From positions 20,678,643-20,742,642 of the forward strand of contig CM041531.1 of NCBI GenBank assembly GCA_023238725.1: a DNA stretch of 64,000 bases. The letters run 5' to 3'. This document shows positions 51,301-61,660 of this stretch, one piece after another. Numbering within the stretch: position 1 is the first letter of the stretch; each line of letters opens with the position of its first letter. The notes below the pieces were generated by a model, which saw only the letters and a list, made by a program, of their open reading frames with translations, made no database searches and was not told where the DNA came from. The DNA comes from Scortum barcoo (taxonomy: Eukaryota > Chordata > Actinopteri > Centrarchiformes > Terapontidae). The position numbers and the translations under genes are program-made.

Positions 51301-52648
51301 AATCAGATAAGAGCAGATGTGCTGTATGCAGTTTTATATTTCAATTTGGCAAATCTTATTCATATCTGGAGAGGATGCAGTTTTATCATCCAATTTGCTG
51401 CATCCTGCCCTGGCATTCCTTCAATAAATAGGTTATGGTTTATGGAATTGATGTGAGGTATGGGAATGTCAACATCAAGATGCAGTAAAGTTAGGTTTAT
51501 GTTTCTTGCTACAGCAGCACAACAACTGTTGAGCACCCACTGGTGTGCTTGCAGGGTTCCCGTGCGTGTGCATATTTGTGTGCAAGCATTGGTTGTAGAT
51601 GACCCAGATTGAAAAAATATTCAGATTTTATGTACTCTACTCCGGGGAACTGAATATTTCATTGTGTCATATGGTCTACACTCGTGGGGGGAAATGCAGG
51701 CAAACGAGGAGACTAATAAGTGCTTTTCACTCTAGCTAGTATGTAACTTCCCCACTGATAAGTGAAGGTATTAGGCCCTACTTGGGTCTTCTCTAAGAGT
51801 GATCAGCAGTTTCAAAAAAGCACTGTGTTTAGATGGACCCTATACTAGCACTGTGACAATCCCATTAAGAAAACACTGTGTGCTGTTAGTGTGACGCAAA
51901 TTGGCTACAAGTAGTCTGGCTGCTCTCCAGGCATGACTCAAGGTGACGGCAGCAACACAAAGGCACAAAGTTGCTGTCCAGATCAATACCAGCATATTGA
52001 AGGCATAGGGGCATAGCCACTTGTTTAATGTGGTACTCTGTAATGAAACTAAATAGAGGGAATAGTTACAGGAGGAGAAGGGAAACCAAACCAACAGTAT
52101 ATGTTGTCTGTATGCTGCTCAGTCAAGAACAAAAGAGGCAGAACACAATTATGCCTGTCCCCATCCTTTAGCCAGACATGAGATCCCCAGCAGACATAAT
52201 CACCACTCAGATATGTCATGAGAGAGGGGCTCTGTGGGAAACAATAATGCACTGAAACACAGAGAGTGGCACACACAAACTCGCTCCCTCTCTCTCTGAA
52301 GAACTGCAAAATAGAGATTGAAAGTGCAGATACTCTTAAATGCGGGGTGTTAAGAGGTAGCAACAACTGGATAGACATACTGTACTTTGAATTACAGGGG
52401 GGGTTTGATGTATTTCCTGTGCTGTTTGACAGTCTTGGTGCCCACAGAGAAAAACCCCAGATGCCACAATAGAGCAGAGAGAGAGAGTACAGAGCGAAGA
52501 ATGGTATCGTATGTCAATGCTTGCGTCATAAAAAGAATTATAGTTCATATCTCTGGAGCTATGCTCGTGTTCCCCTTTGTTTTCAGTTAATGTTCACTTT
52601 CTTTTATCTTTTAATGCAACCATTCGTCTCAATGCCTAACGCTGTGGC
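48331..52648. other. Non-coding, AT-rich, no gene recognised
   Basis: Long, unique-looking DNA with very few simple repeats. Short (AG)n/(TC)n patches lie near 52285-52297 and 52478-52490. No exon with convincing splice sites, no RNA gene and no known repeat family was found. Confidence 0.5.
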
Positions 52649-52678
52649 AAAAAAAAAAAAAAAATAAATAAATAATAA
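52649..52678. repeat. A16 run followed by (TAAA)n
   Basis: Sixteen A, then 'taaataaataataa', are seen directly. Such compound A-rich sequence can mark an old retroposon 3' end, but none is recognised upstream. Confidence 0.9.
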
Positions 52679-52840
52679 GACAGCATCCCATTTCCCCACA
52701 AGGGTAAGTAAATCATAGATTCCACTCAGAATCCTTCACCATGACTTCATCTAATCCCTTCTAAATCCATGTGTTAAGTCAGTGATCAGAGAGACTGTAT
52801 CTTTTTGTCCTTAAGTAAAACAAATACACAGTTTAACTGA

Positions 52841-53010
52841 ATTCAGATTCAGATTCAGATTCCTTTATTAGTCCCACAGCGGGGAAATTTAACGGTGCAA
52901 CAGCAGTAGACAGTAAGAAATGCAAGACATAGAATAAAATAAAATATAATAATAACATAAAATATAAAAAATAAAAATAAAAATAATCCAAAGATAAATA
53001 ATTATAACTA
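52841..53010 (-). mobile_element. Teleost non-LTR 3' tail with (ATTCAG)n
   Basis: Nearly four ATTCAG units (52841-52862) precede 'cctttattagtcccacagcg', then 'gggaaatttaac', then an A/T-rich stretch. On the minus strand this reads as a 3' end with AATAAAGG followed by a tandem (CTGAAT)n tail, the familiar terminus of a fish non-LTR retroposon. The remaining body is short and has become AT-rich simple sequence. The exact family is not assigned. Confidence 0.7.
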
Positions 53011-55759
53011 TAACTATAGTATACCTGTACGTAGTACAGAGGGAGTGTGCCGGAGAATATACATTATCTTCATAATCTAAAGATTCAGCCCATTAGAGAT
53101 TATATAATTCATTATTTTGACAAAACAAAGGCCGTTTCTCAGCAGCCCATGATTGATATTTTGGTAACCTGCTGTGAACTTGACAGCCAGCGTGGGACGA
53201 GAGGCAGGTACAGGCATGTCAGTGGCATTCAAGCGGTACAATATGATTTTACTGTCAAGGCTTTCTCAGCTTTGCACTTAAATGACCTGCCTGTTCAGGC
53301 AAGGTCGAAAGTGCAACAACCAAGACATGTCTAACATCATTAGTGTTTAATTAAGTGATGTGTCCGTGAGCATGGAAGTGTTTAAGCGTTTGTACATGAC
53401 ATGTTAGGCATTTGACCTTTCTCACACAGAAAAACACACAACTTGTATACTTTCTACACTTGTGACAACATGTGACGGTGAAATGACTGATTACCACTTA
53501 AATCAATTGTAACTATGTGAATCGTCTCTCCGGGAAATTGCAACCTTTTTTTAGTCAGATTTTCAGTGAGGATTTTAACTTATAAAGGAGAACATTTACG
53601 TTGCCGTTCTGGTACTTTTACTGAAGTAAAGGATTTGTGTACTCTTCCACCACTGGCCTACATACCAGTGTTAGCTGTTATTTTTTGATGAATTATTGTT
53701 TAGCCTTGCTAATGCTTACAGAATTCAGTACTTCCATTATTATTAGGCAGTTGTATATGGATGTAAACATCTGAGCGCATGCATCAAGGGGTTCAAATTG
53801 CTTTCAGTAATAAAGCTCTTTGTGAAGACATAAGTAGACCACATTATTCATCTGTCCCATTTCAGTCACAGGATACACTAAAGGAAATGAGACTAAACTT
53901 ACTTTGTGGTAACAAAATACTTTATAAAAAGTAGAATTTTGGCATCACTATGACAAAATGTTTTGTGGAGAGACCTCCTTTCTTTAGTTTTAAATACAAC
54001 ACATACTTTTTTTTGTGCATTACATAAATTGGACATTCATATTCATGTTAAGATTTTATGCTTCCTGTCTCCCACATTCACGTCTGTGTTCCAAAATTCA
54101 AACATTTTTTTGTTTTGTTTTGTTTTGTTTTATTAAGAATTAGCTGGACTTGTTTTAAGAAAGACCCATCTGTAAAGTAAATGAATCATTTGTCCTGATG
54201 GAGCATTGATTTGTTAATCAGAATCAGCTGACTCTTAGAATCGCCAAGTGTCACCAATCATGCCCAATCAATACAACGAGTTTGTCCTTAGGAATTGACA
54301 CTCTCTCACTCAATTGCTGTTCACATGGAACCCTTCTCCACCTTCCTTAAAAGGTCTCATTTAAGTATTTCCTACTACCACCAAGATCTGAGCGAGAGCA
54401 CCACCGCTGTCTGTTGCACCTTGCTGTTACTAGGCCAGTTGACTGAGTTTTGGGGGAATTGAATTGGAAACACATTTTCATGAGGGATCATTTGCTGTCT
54501 CACCTTCACTTTGATGCCGTAGATTATATCACTCACTACAGATTTCAGAGTCACGAACATCTGTTACAATCTAAAAATATGTAATCTTAACACACTATTT
54601 CTTATAATTTATAAATATAGACACACCCTATTTAATGTGTAAATATACTAGTTGCAGATTGTATTGCAACTGCAATGGCCACAGGTACGTTTTGAATGAG
54701 TAATTTTGCCTTAAGAGGGTGATAATTAAAAATAATTTAAGAGATTGTTTTTAAAGTTGCCATATCCTTAAAGAAATACATCCACAATATTGTAGATGCC
54801 CTAGGTATACACAGTAGTTATGTTTCTTAATGAAGTAACAAGCCAGTTTTCTAAGATAGTGGTTCGTCAGTATTATGCATTTATTTGCATGTGTCTTCTT
54901 ATGAGCATGTGTGACTAAAGGCAAAGAATATACATGTCCATGTGAGGTTCACATCATGCATGAACTGTGTATAAAAAGCCTGTCAACATAATTTTGGATA
55001 CATGTAAACCACACTGATATTGAACCTTGAATATTCTAAAGATGGTGTGCCTACTGAAATATTTAAATATAATTCAAGGAAAAGTTACCTTCAAGGCATC
55101 AAAGCAGTTTTATTCACAAAGAAATTAGTTTTTTTAAGATCCTGGGGCCACAGCAATATATAGAGCGGGAGTGTGTTCTTGCATGGTAAGGGCTAAAAAA
55201 TACATGTGAGGGCTTTCCTCAAATAAGAGAAGAATATAAGCTAATTTAGAAAGTACCCAAATGTTAAGTTACTACCCATAAAACCTGAGCTTATGGCAAT
55301 TTTTACAGCTTTATCAACATTAACAAATTGTTCAAGGGAAAACACAATTAGACTTATATTTAGTATTTAAATGAGCAGAAGCTATATTTAATTTCATTGC
55401 TATAATGAAATTTACCACAATTGTGTGAAAAGCTGAAGATAGCCCTGAGACAAGCTACAGAGTTTTGTACAAACTCATTAGGAGATTTTGTAGTCTCTTG
55501 CCATGTTATAATTAGCTTTCATTACCAACAATTGTGTCAACGGTAACTTCTTTAATCAATATTATTTTATTATCAACCACATGATTACTTGTATGTGAAG
55601 GGCGTCACGTGTTGTGATGAGCTCATGGAGCTTTTGTCAGCTTTGGAGCTTTCTAGCATACTGCAGTTCATTGCTTTGGTTTTCAGGCCTGCCATTTTAC
55701 TGTTTTAGTTTATTCTTGACGCCCTCATAGCATCATTGTCAGTACGAAAATGCTGTTGT
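53011..55759. other. Non-coding, AT-rich
   Basis: No gene is recognised. The open frame at 53047-53334 has no recognisable domain. A (TTTTG)n microsatellite lies at 54105-54131 and a POU octamer at 54883-54890. Otherwise ordinary intergenic or intronic texture. Confidence 0.5.
54105..54131. repeat. (TTTTG)n pentanucleotide microsatellite
   Basis: About four to five TTTTG units in tandem are seen directly. Confidence 0.93.
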
Positions 55760-55995
55760 TTTCACTGAAAAGCTATAAAATCTGACTATACATTATTGGC
55801 ACACAACCAAATAGCAAACAAAGTTAGCAAGCTGGAGAGTACCGTGGAGCATCTGATATTTTTACTCCAAATGAGCTGCTAAAAAGTTCGCCATATCAAC
55901 TTGAACAGCGGCAATACGTTATATTTGTAGTGCTCACAGTTTCTTTCCACTGCCCTCAAGTGGCCAAGATAAAACCGTTATTGCAGTTTTAAGGA
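55760..55995. repeat. Probable decayed interspersed repeat
   Basis: The segments 'aaagttagcaagctggagag', 'gtggagcatctgatat' and 'actgccctcaagtggccaag' followed by 'ttattgcagttttaag' resemble a non-coding percomorph repeat ending in a 'CACTGCCCCCxxGTGGCCAA'-like stretch. It is recognised by recall only, and boundaries are approximate. Confidence 0.45.
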
Positions 55996-56153
55996 GACAA
56001 GCAAATAACATTGTAGTTAAAATCGGCAATAGAGAGAATCTTAATGCCACAGTGAATCACGCAGCCTACAGTCTCTGGCAATATGTGGAAAGGAAGACGT
56101 TTGAAGTCCTCCACGATTCTCCTCTTGTAGTTGTTTTTTTTTATTATTCTGAA
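55996..56153. other. Non-coding spacer
   Basis: Short unassigned sequence with a T-rich patch at 56132-56142. An AATAAA motif on the minus strand lies at 56140-56145, just beyond the stop codon of the next feature. Confidence 0.5.
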
Positions 56154-56327
56154 TTAAGCTGCAGCTTCTTTTAGGCCCGTTCGGATGAGTGGGCTTTCAT
56201 TGTATGAGTAATCACTTTCGTTAGCGCTTTCGTTATTGACCTGGCGAATGCAAAAAGGGGGACTGTGCGCTTTGTTTGTATAATCTGAAATGAATAGGCT
56301 GACTGTGTTGGCATTACTCATTGTCAT
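56154..56327 (-). other. Weak candidate terminal exon, minus strand
   Basis: On the minus strand 'tgtttttaatattccag' is a good acceptor. The frame from it codes for 57 residues and ends at a TAA (56156-56154). AATAAA follows within about 15 nt. The translation is polar with three Asn-Glu-Ser steps and no recognised domain. A poly(A) signal that close to the stop would be unusual, and the frame is also open upstream of the acceptor (to 56489), so the exon reading is only one option. Confidence 0.18.
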
Positions 56328-57650
56328 CTGGAATATTAAAAACAGACGTCGTCTTGATGTCAAGCTACGTATCACAGGAATGCTCCCGAGCACAATCATT
56401 ATTACAGGGAAAAGGATACAAGCCAGTGTTAGAGAAACAGAGGAGGCTCTCCTCAGACGTGGATCTTTGGAAATCCAGTGGTTTACCAAGGTGAAGTCAA
56501 AACTCAGGGCCAGCTCAGGGCAAAAATATGTTTATGCTGACTCCAGTACCTTTCCGAACAGAGAGCGGTGGCAATTTTGCAAGGAAGGACAGAGATTACA
56601 TTGGGAAGAACTGGGGCAAAGCCAGTAGTAAAGGGAAGGAAAGAAGAGGAAGGCATCTGGGTAAAGTGCACACAACTATGATCATAAAGTCATTTCTTTT
56701 GTCTGTGTTTTGGAAGGAAAATGGAATTAGTTGAATTACAAATAATTTACACATAATTATAGGTTTAGGATCTGGAACAGCAGATGCCTCCTTATGTAAC
56801 ACAAATGTGACTCAGGGTAATTTCACACTGCATGGTGCTAAATTTTAAATGTAATGGTTTTTAATTCAGATGCCGAATCTGACTTACTGCAGACTAATGG
56901 GAATAAAATTCATTTGTTTAGAAGTGCTATTCTGTGATAAGACCACAGAAATAAAAAAACTGCTGTATTGCTTTTTACATGTTTTTTTCAAATGGTTGAC
57001 TTATTTCTTATACATTGAATTGTCACTATTTTATTTTTTCAGGTCCTACTATAGTACAGTCCAAAAGAAATGTGTGTATTTGGAAGCAGTCCATCACGCC
57101 ATGATTTGTTCAGATTTTTGGTTTTGTCCTATCCAAAATGATCGTGAAATCCATCTTAATGAAACCAGTCTAATATAGGACTAATTGATCAAAACAATGT
57201 CATAATTACAATCATGGCAGTGATCTGGGCTCATTACCCCTTCTGGATGCAGGAATTTGTCCAATTGAGTGGGTGCTGACAGAGCCATGCTCTGCCTTTC
57301 CAGACTTCTAATTTCTTGGTGCCACGTGTACATCATTTGTCTTAGACAGAAATCTATTCTGAATGGAAGGCTTTCATTAAGTCATCCAATAATGAGCCTG
57401 TTTGTCAAGTACAAATGCCAGAGTGCTGAGGGATCATTCAAGGGCACATTTTCTGTGCGGTATCAATATGCTGCTCTGTTCCCCCAATACTCCAAAAAAG
57501 AAAAATCTAATATGTGCTTCTCTGTAGCAAATATTACCTAGAATTAAGAAATTACCATGATACGTGTCTAAGTGTGTGTGTGTGTGTATATGTGAGATTA
57601 CAGACTATTTTTAGCATTTGTACTGATGGTTATCTTGAGGTCTGTTGATG
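56328..57650. other. Non-coding, nothing specific seen
   Basis: Open frames exist on both strands at 56.3-56.6 kb without recognisable domains. A (GT)n patch lies at 57573-57588. The rest is AT-rich unique-looking DNA. Confidence 0.5.
57573..57588. repeat. Short (GT)n microsatellite
   Basis: About eight GT units followed by 'atatgtg' are seen directly. Confidence 0.9.
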
Positions 57651-57967
57651 TGAAGATGAAGAAGAAGACTCCGCCGACGCTGTATTACTTACATATAAAG
57701 TTTATTGCAAGAAGACACAGCATCTATACAAGCAGTGCACATTGCTTGTGAGAGGTTCTCTGCCAAATATGAATCCCCTCTCTTCCTATGTTTTCTGGGA
57801 GTTCATATAGTGAAGTTGTTTTTCTCACCTTTGACCCCCACATCTGTTAACCAAGTTAAGGGACCCTTACCTCACCCTATAGGCAGCCAGGGGCCCCAAC
57901 ATAAACATCATGCTATAGTCTAAAACCCTACCATATTCTATGAGTCTGTGGGACATCAGATACTTCA
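57651..57967 (-). mobile_element. Possible LTR of a retroelement, minus strand
   Basis: On the minus strand the segment begins 'tgaagtatctgatgtccc' and ends '..cttcttcttcatcttca', that is TG...CA with TGAAG inverted at both ends. Directly upstream on that strand (57968-57998) lies a purine-rich run like a polypurine tract. Inside are a TATA-like 'actatatgaa' and an AATAAA at 57706-57701, about 50 nt before the end, in LTR order (U3-R-U5). No second LTR or recognisable gag, pol or env was found, so a truncated element is likely. No target duplication is visible. Class is not assigned; an endogenous retrovirus or Gypsy-type element would both fit. Confidence 0.4.
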
Positions 57968-59883
57968 GTACTTTTGTTCTTTTTCCTTTTCTCTACATGG
58001 TGCCGTTTTTCTCTTTCTTTTTTTACATTTTTAATTGACCCCCCCAGGTCCACTCACATGTAAACAGTCAATTCTCACTGTAATGGGGTTCTACCCCATC
58101 TGATCAATACACCAGTCCCAGCAGGGTCACTGACACTGTCTGTCAGCAGGTCATCTTGTAGCACTGATAGCACAGTTCTGATTTTCTATTTCTGTAATGG
58201 AAAGGCCACATGCCAAAGAAGTAATTAGCCTGTTGGACAGTTAAATTTCTGCAAGAGACAGTGTTCAAGACAAGTCCTGCTGATGGAGGCTTTGTAAGTG
58301 TGCAAGCCTCCTGCTGCATGAAGACAAAAAGACCACAGAGCCTGTCATTTAGCAAAGGCTTGAGGTGATTTCCCACTAACTTTAATTGGCAGAACAGTCC
58401 ACTCTCCCCATCTCTTCCTTTTGCTTTTTACCCTTTATGTTAGGTATCTAATTCTGTTCTTTCAACCACATTGCAGCCTTTGTCATGTATATTTTAATAC
58501 ATGTCATGTACTACTCAATACAGTTACAATACTGTTGTAGAATAGTTCAGAGAATGATGTACGACAGCATAGTTATTTCCCCACCATCACCCAAACCACA
58601 CCCTTGGGCAGGTGAATGCGAGGCTGACATATTACATACAGCATGTGCAACAGTCTCCACTGCATCATGGGCTGATGTAATATATTACGCCTCTGAAACA
58701 CAGGGGAGACAGAAAGCACAGACGTGATGTGCATGCAGCTGAAGTTTGCAACAGAGAACGTCCTGAATTATTTAATACAAAACAAGGCCTGGGTGAGTGC
58801 TGAGGATAACAGTTCATTTAGGTAATGCATGGTGAGAGCACTGTCAGATTTTCCCCCAGATACATTCTTAACACATCCAAAACAATAGCAACATTAAGCC
58901 ACATTATGTGCTCTTGCAAAATATTGCCAATGTCATTCATCTTAAGGGATCCCAGGCCTTGAAACCCTTGGAAATAGGCAAGAAAAATGAGGTTTTATTT
59001 AGCTAAATTTTATTAATTTTAAAATAGCTTCATTCTTTCCTGATGGATACTTGTGTTTATTGTTGTGGTTTTAATAGAAATAGCTGCATCATGATAGCCT
59101 TATTTACAAGAAAGTGTGTGTGCAATGTATGTTTCTCTACTTTTTTGATAGAAGAGAGGGCCATTTGTGGTGGGGTGTACCTCGCGTACAGCCTCAGATA
59201 GAATACAGGATCCCTGACGTGTGTGTGACTGAATGATAAAGCTATTTAGTACAATTCCTCTGCCATATATGTCCAGCAAGGCATCCCTAACTAAAATAAA
59301 TGATGTTTTATGTCTGGGCCTGCGCTTGCTAAGCTAGCCATGCTTTGCACCGTAAACAAGTCACCAGGAGCAATAAATACCAGACTAAGATGTATTTCCT
59401 GTGCAGACAGCACAATCCTAATCTATCCTAATACGCAATCACGGGATATCAGCTCTGCGCGGGTTCCTGGTGAATCACTGTGCTGTACAGTATGAAGTGA
59501 AGAGATGCTGTCTGAATGAAACAGATAAGCATGTGTGTGTGTGCATGTCTGCATGAGTGGTGTGCCTGTTGGTTTTTGAGTGACAGCAGGCGCTGTTGCC
59601 CAGTGGAGATGAGTTCGCTTTAGATGTTTTTTGCATCTCGGCCTTTCATGTGGAAGTGCAGCGTGCCCAGTGTGTGCACAGTGTTGCCTCAGCTTAATGT
59701 TTGCTCCCAGTGTAACCACATCTTCAGCGCCTGCTGTAAAACACCAGGGGCTTCACAAAGTCATTTTCCATCGCTTATGGTATAAATTTGTAAGTGGGAG
59801 CATATTGTCTTGCTTCATAAGATGCCAGTCACCCCGAATTTTCCAAGTGTCAGTAAAATAATTCAACTCATTAGGCTTCCAAG
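57968..59883. other. Non-coding, flank of the possible LTR
   Basis: If the LTR call is right, some of 57.97-58.4 kb may be internal element sequence, but no retroviral motif is readable. Beyond this the DNA is unique-looking, with a short TG patch at 59531-59543. No gene is recognised. Confidence 0.4.
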
Positions 59884-60440
59884 TCTTATCAGTTGTTTAT
59901 GGGATCACAAGAACCAGAACTTTATTGGTGGGTGATTCCCTCAGGCACTCCCTGCCTTTTATCAGGGCCTGTATCTCTGTATCTTGTGTTAAGCTTACTG
60001 TCATCAAGGAGCCCTTTCTCATCTCCATCCACAGTAGTTATCACTGTCCCTATTAACACAGAGCACCATTGAAAAAAGCCAGCAGCCTCCAACTGATCTT
60101 ATCAAGGTCATCCCCCTGGATAGCGCCGAGGAAAATAAAACAGATAAGAGATCTTCCATAACTTAATTAGCTTTTTATCACACAATGCAATTACAGAATT
60201 GTCAAGCCGTTGGTGTAAGAGGCCAGGAACACTTTGAAGGAACTAACAATAACAAAGTGGTCAATGCCACTGGGAGAGCGATGGCCCTTTTTGTCTCTTC
60301 GGCTAAGGGCTATACCTCAGTACTGAGGCTAAATCAGAGGGAACAGTGTGGTTTATTTAGCATCCGTTGAGTAATGGTAGCCCAATGCAGAACATACCAT
60401 TCTTGGGCCAGAGCACCCACAGAGATGCTGATAAGAGAGA
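59884..60440. promoter_or_regulatory. Candidate enhancer: cluster of seven GATA motifs
   Basis: Seven WGATAR sites lie within about 550 bp: near 59886, 59958, 60038, 60099, 60142, 60176 and 60429. About one is expected by chance. Six are TGATAA cores and one is AGATAA. A TTAATTAG homeodomain core lies at 60163-60170 between two of them. The block is repeat-free and evenly composed. GATA factors bind WGATAR, and site clusters are common in their enhancers. Function, cell type and target gene cannot be told from the sequence. Confidence 0.45.
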
Positions 60441-60660
60441 TTAATGGTGTTGTCTGAGTGGCTGGCATACGATCAGTGCTTGAACAACCCAAATGTGTCT
60501 GCTATCTAAAGCATCTGTATCCCTGCGAAGCACTGAGCTGGATGAGGCAAAAGGACAAGATGTCACATGAATAAATAAAGCAGCAAGAACAAGAGGGTAA
60601 AACAGCCCAGCGCCCGTACATTCTGGTTAATGCACAAAACCTGCATTAAGCCAACACATG
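60441..60660. other. Unique-looking continuation of the regulatory block
   Basis: No gene or repeat is seen. Its texture is like that of the preceding GATA-rich segment, so the block may extend to about 60650. Confidence 0.35.
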
Positions 60661-60699
60661 AGGAAGAGACGGAGAGATGGAGCGAAGGGGGGGGGGGAG
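60661..60699. repeat. Purine-rich tract with G11
   Basis: Nearly all bases are purines, ending in eleven consecutive G (60687-60697). The sequence is seen directly. Such tracts can adopt non-B structures. Confidence 0.9.
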
Positions 60700-61539
60700 T
60701 ATAAATTATAAATAAATCAAAAGGTTAAGCAGAGTAAACAAAGAGTTTGAGTCACAATCACACCGAATATGGAAATCTTTTTGTAAGTGTGCTCAAAATT
60801 TGCATGGAAATTGCATTTTGGTCCCATGCTCTTTTCTGTGAGTGTTTGTATGTGTGTTTATGTGGCGGGCAGGGGGGTCTATTATCACCTTTGTAATGTC
60901 ACTGCTGCAGAGAATCACGAACCGCACTGTGAATGTGATCTACTTTTTCTCACATGGACCATTCGAAAAGAAAAGTACCAAGCAAGTAATGATCAATGCA
61001 GGCAGGGATAGATAAGGAATATCATTTCAATAGAAATTATGTTTGAAATGTGTGAAATATCATATGGAAAAAATGTGACTTATATAGTGTATTACCCAGT
61101 GTCAGTGGCTGGATTAAAAATAAATAAGATTATGTTTGTTGGTCAAAGTTCCTGCTAAACTGAGTTTCCTCAGTGACTAAGAAGTTCCATCCAACCAAGT
61201 AATTTCTCTCACTGTGTGCAACATAGTCCTCCGATGATTTCCTCAGGGCTGATCGCAAACACTGGCTACTGGGAAGAGTAGCTATCTCAACAACATCTGG
61301 GCTGGCTGGAGAGCCTCGTTCATTCCCCCACAACAATGAATTTGAAAATGTCAGCAGAGTTAACTGAACTCAGTCTTATTGGACTGACACCACCACATTG
61401 TCCACAACATCCCTCAGTGGTTTCGTAGTGAGTGTTTGAGCAGTGTGTTTAGATTGCTGGTTTTACCTCTGTAGTAATTATATAGCTGTAACAGGCCCAG
61501 AGCCTAAGTGCTGTAGCCATATTATCAGAAGGGTAATTT
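60700..61539. other. Non-coding, nothing specific seen
   Basis: AT-leaning unique DNA with a POU octamer at 60798-60805. No gene or repeat family is recognised. Confidence 0.5.
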
Positions 61540-61660
61540 CCACAGGGGATTGGGGTGGACATGTCCCCCCCATCTTATTTTTGTCCCCCTCACTTTAACA
61601 CCTTCAGATTGTTTTTTTTTCACTGACAGGCCATAAAACCATGTGTTTTTATTGTCCATG
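61540..61660. repeat. Possible old interspersed repeat, C-rich
   Basis: The segment 'ggacatgtccccccc' with 'tttttgtccccctcac' recalls a GTCCCCC-rich dispersed repeat seen in fish genomes. Recognition is weak and no second copy was found in this window. Confidence 0.3.

Noticed and set aside
53047..53334. 95-codon plus-strand ORF after the LINE tail
   Set aside because: No recognised family and no splice or start context; length is within chance expectation.
61540..61660. G-quadruplex or regulatory element in the GTCCCCC-rich segment
   Set aside because: C runs are uneven and an old repeat explains the pattern at least as well; kept only as a weak repeat call.
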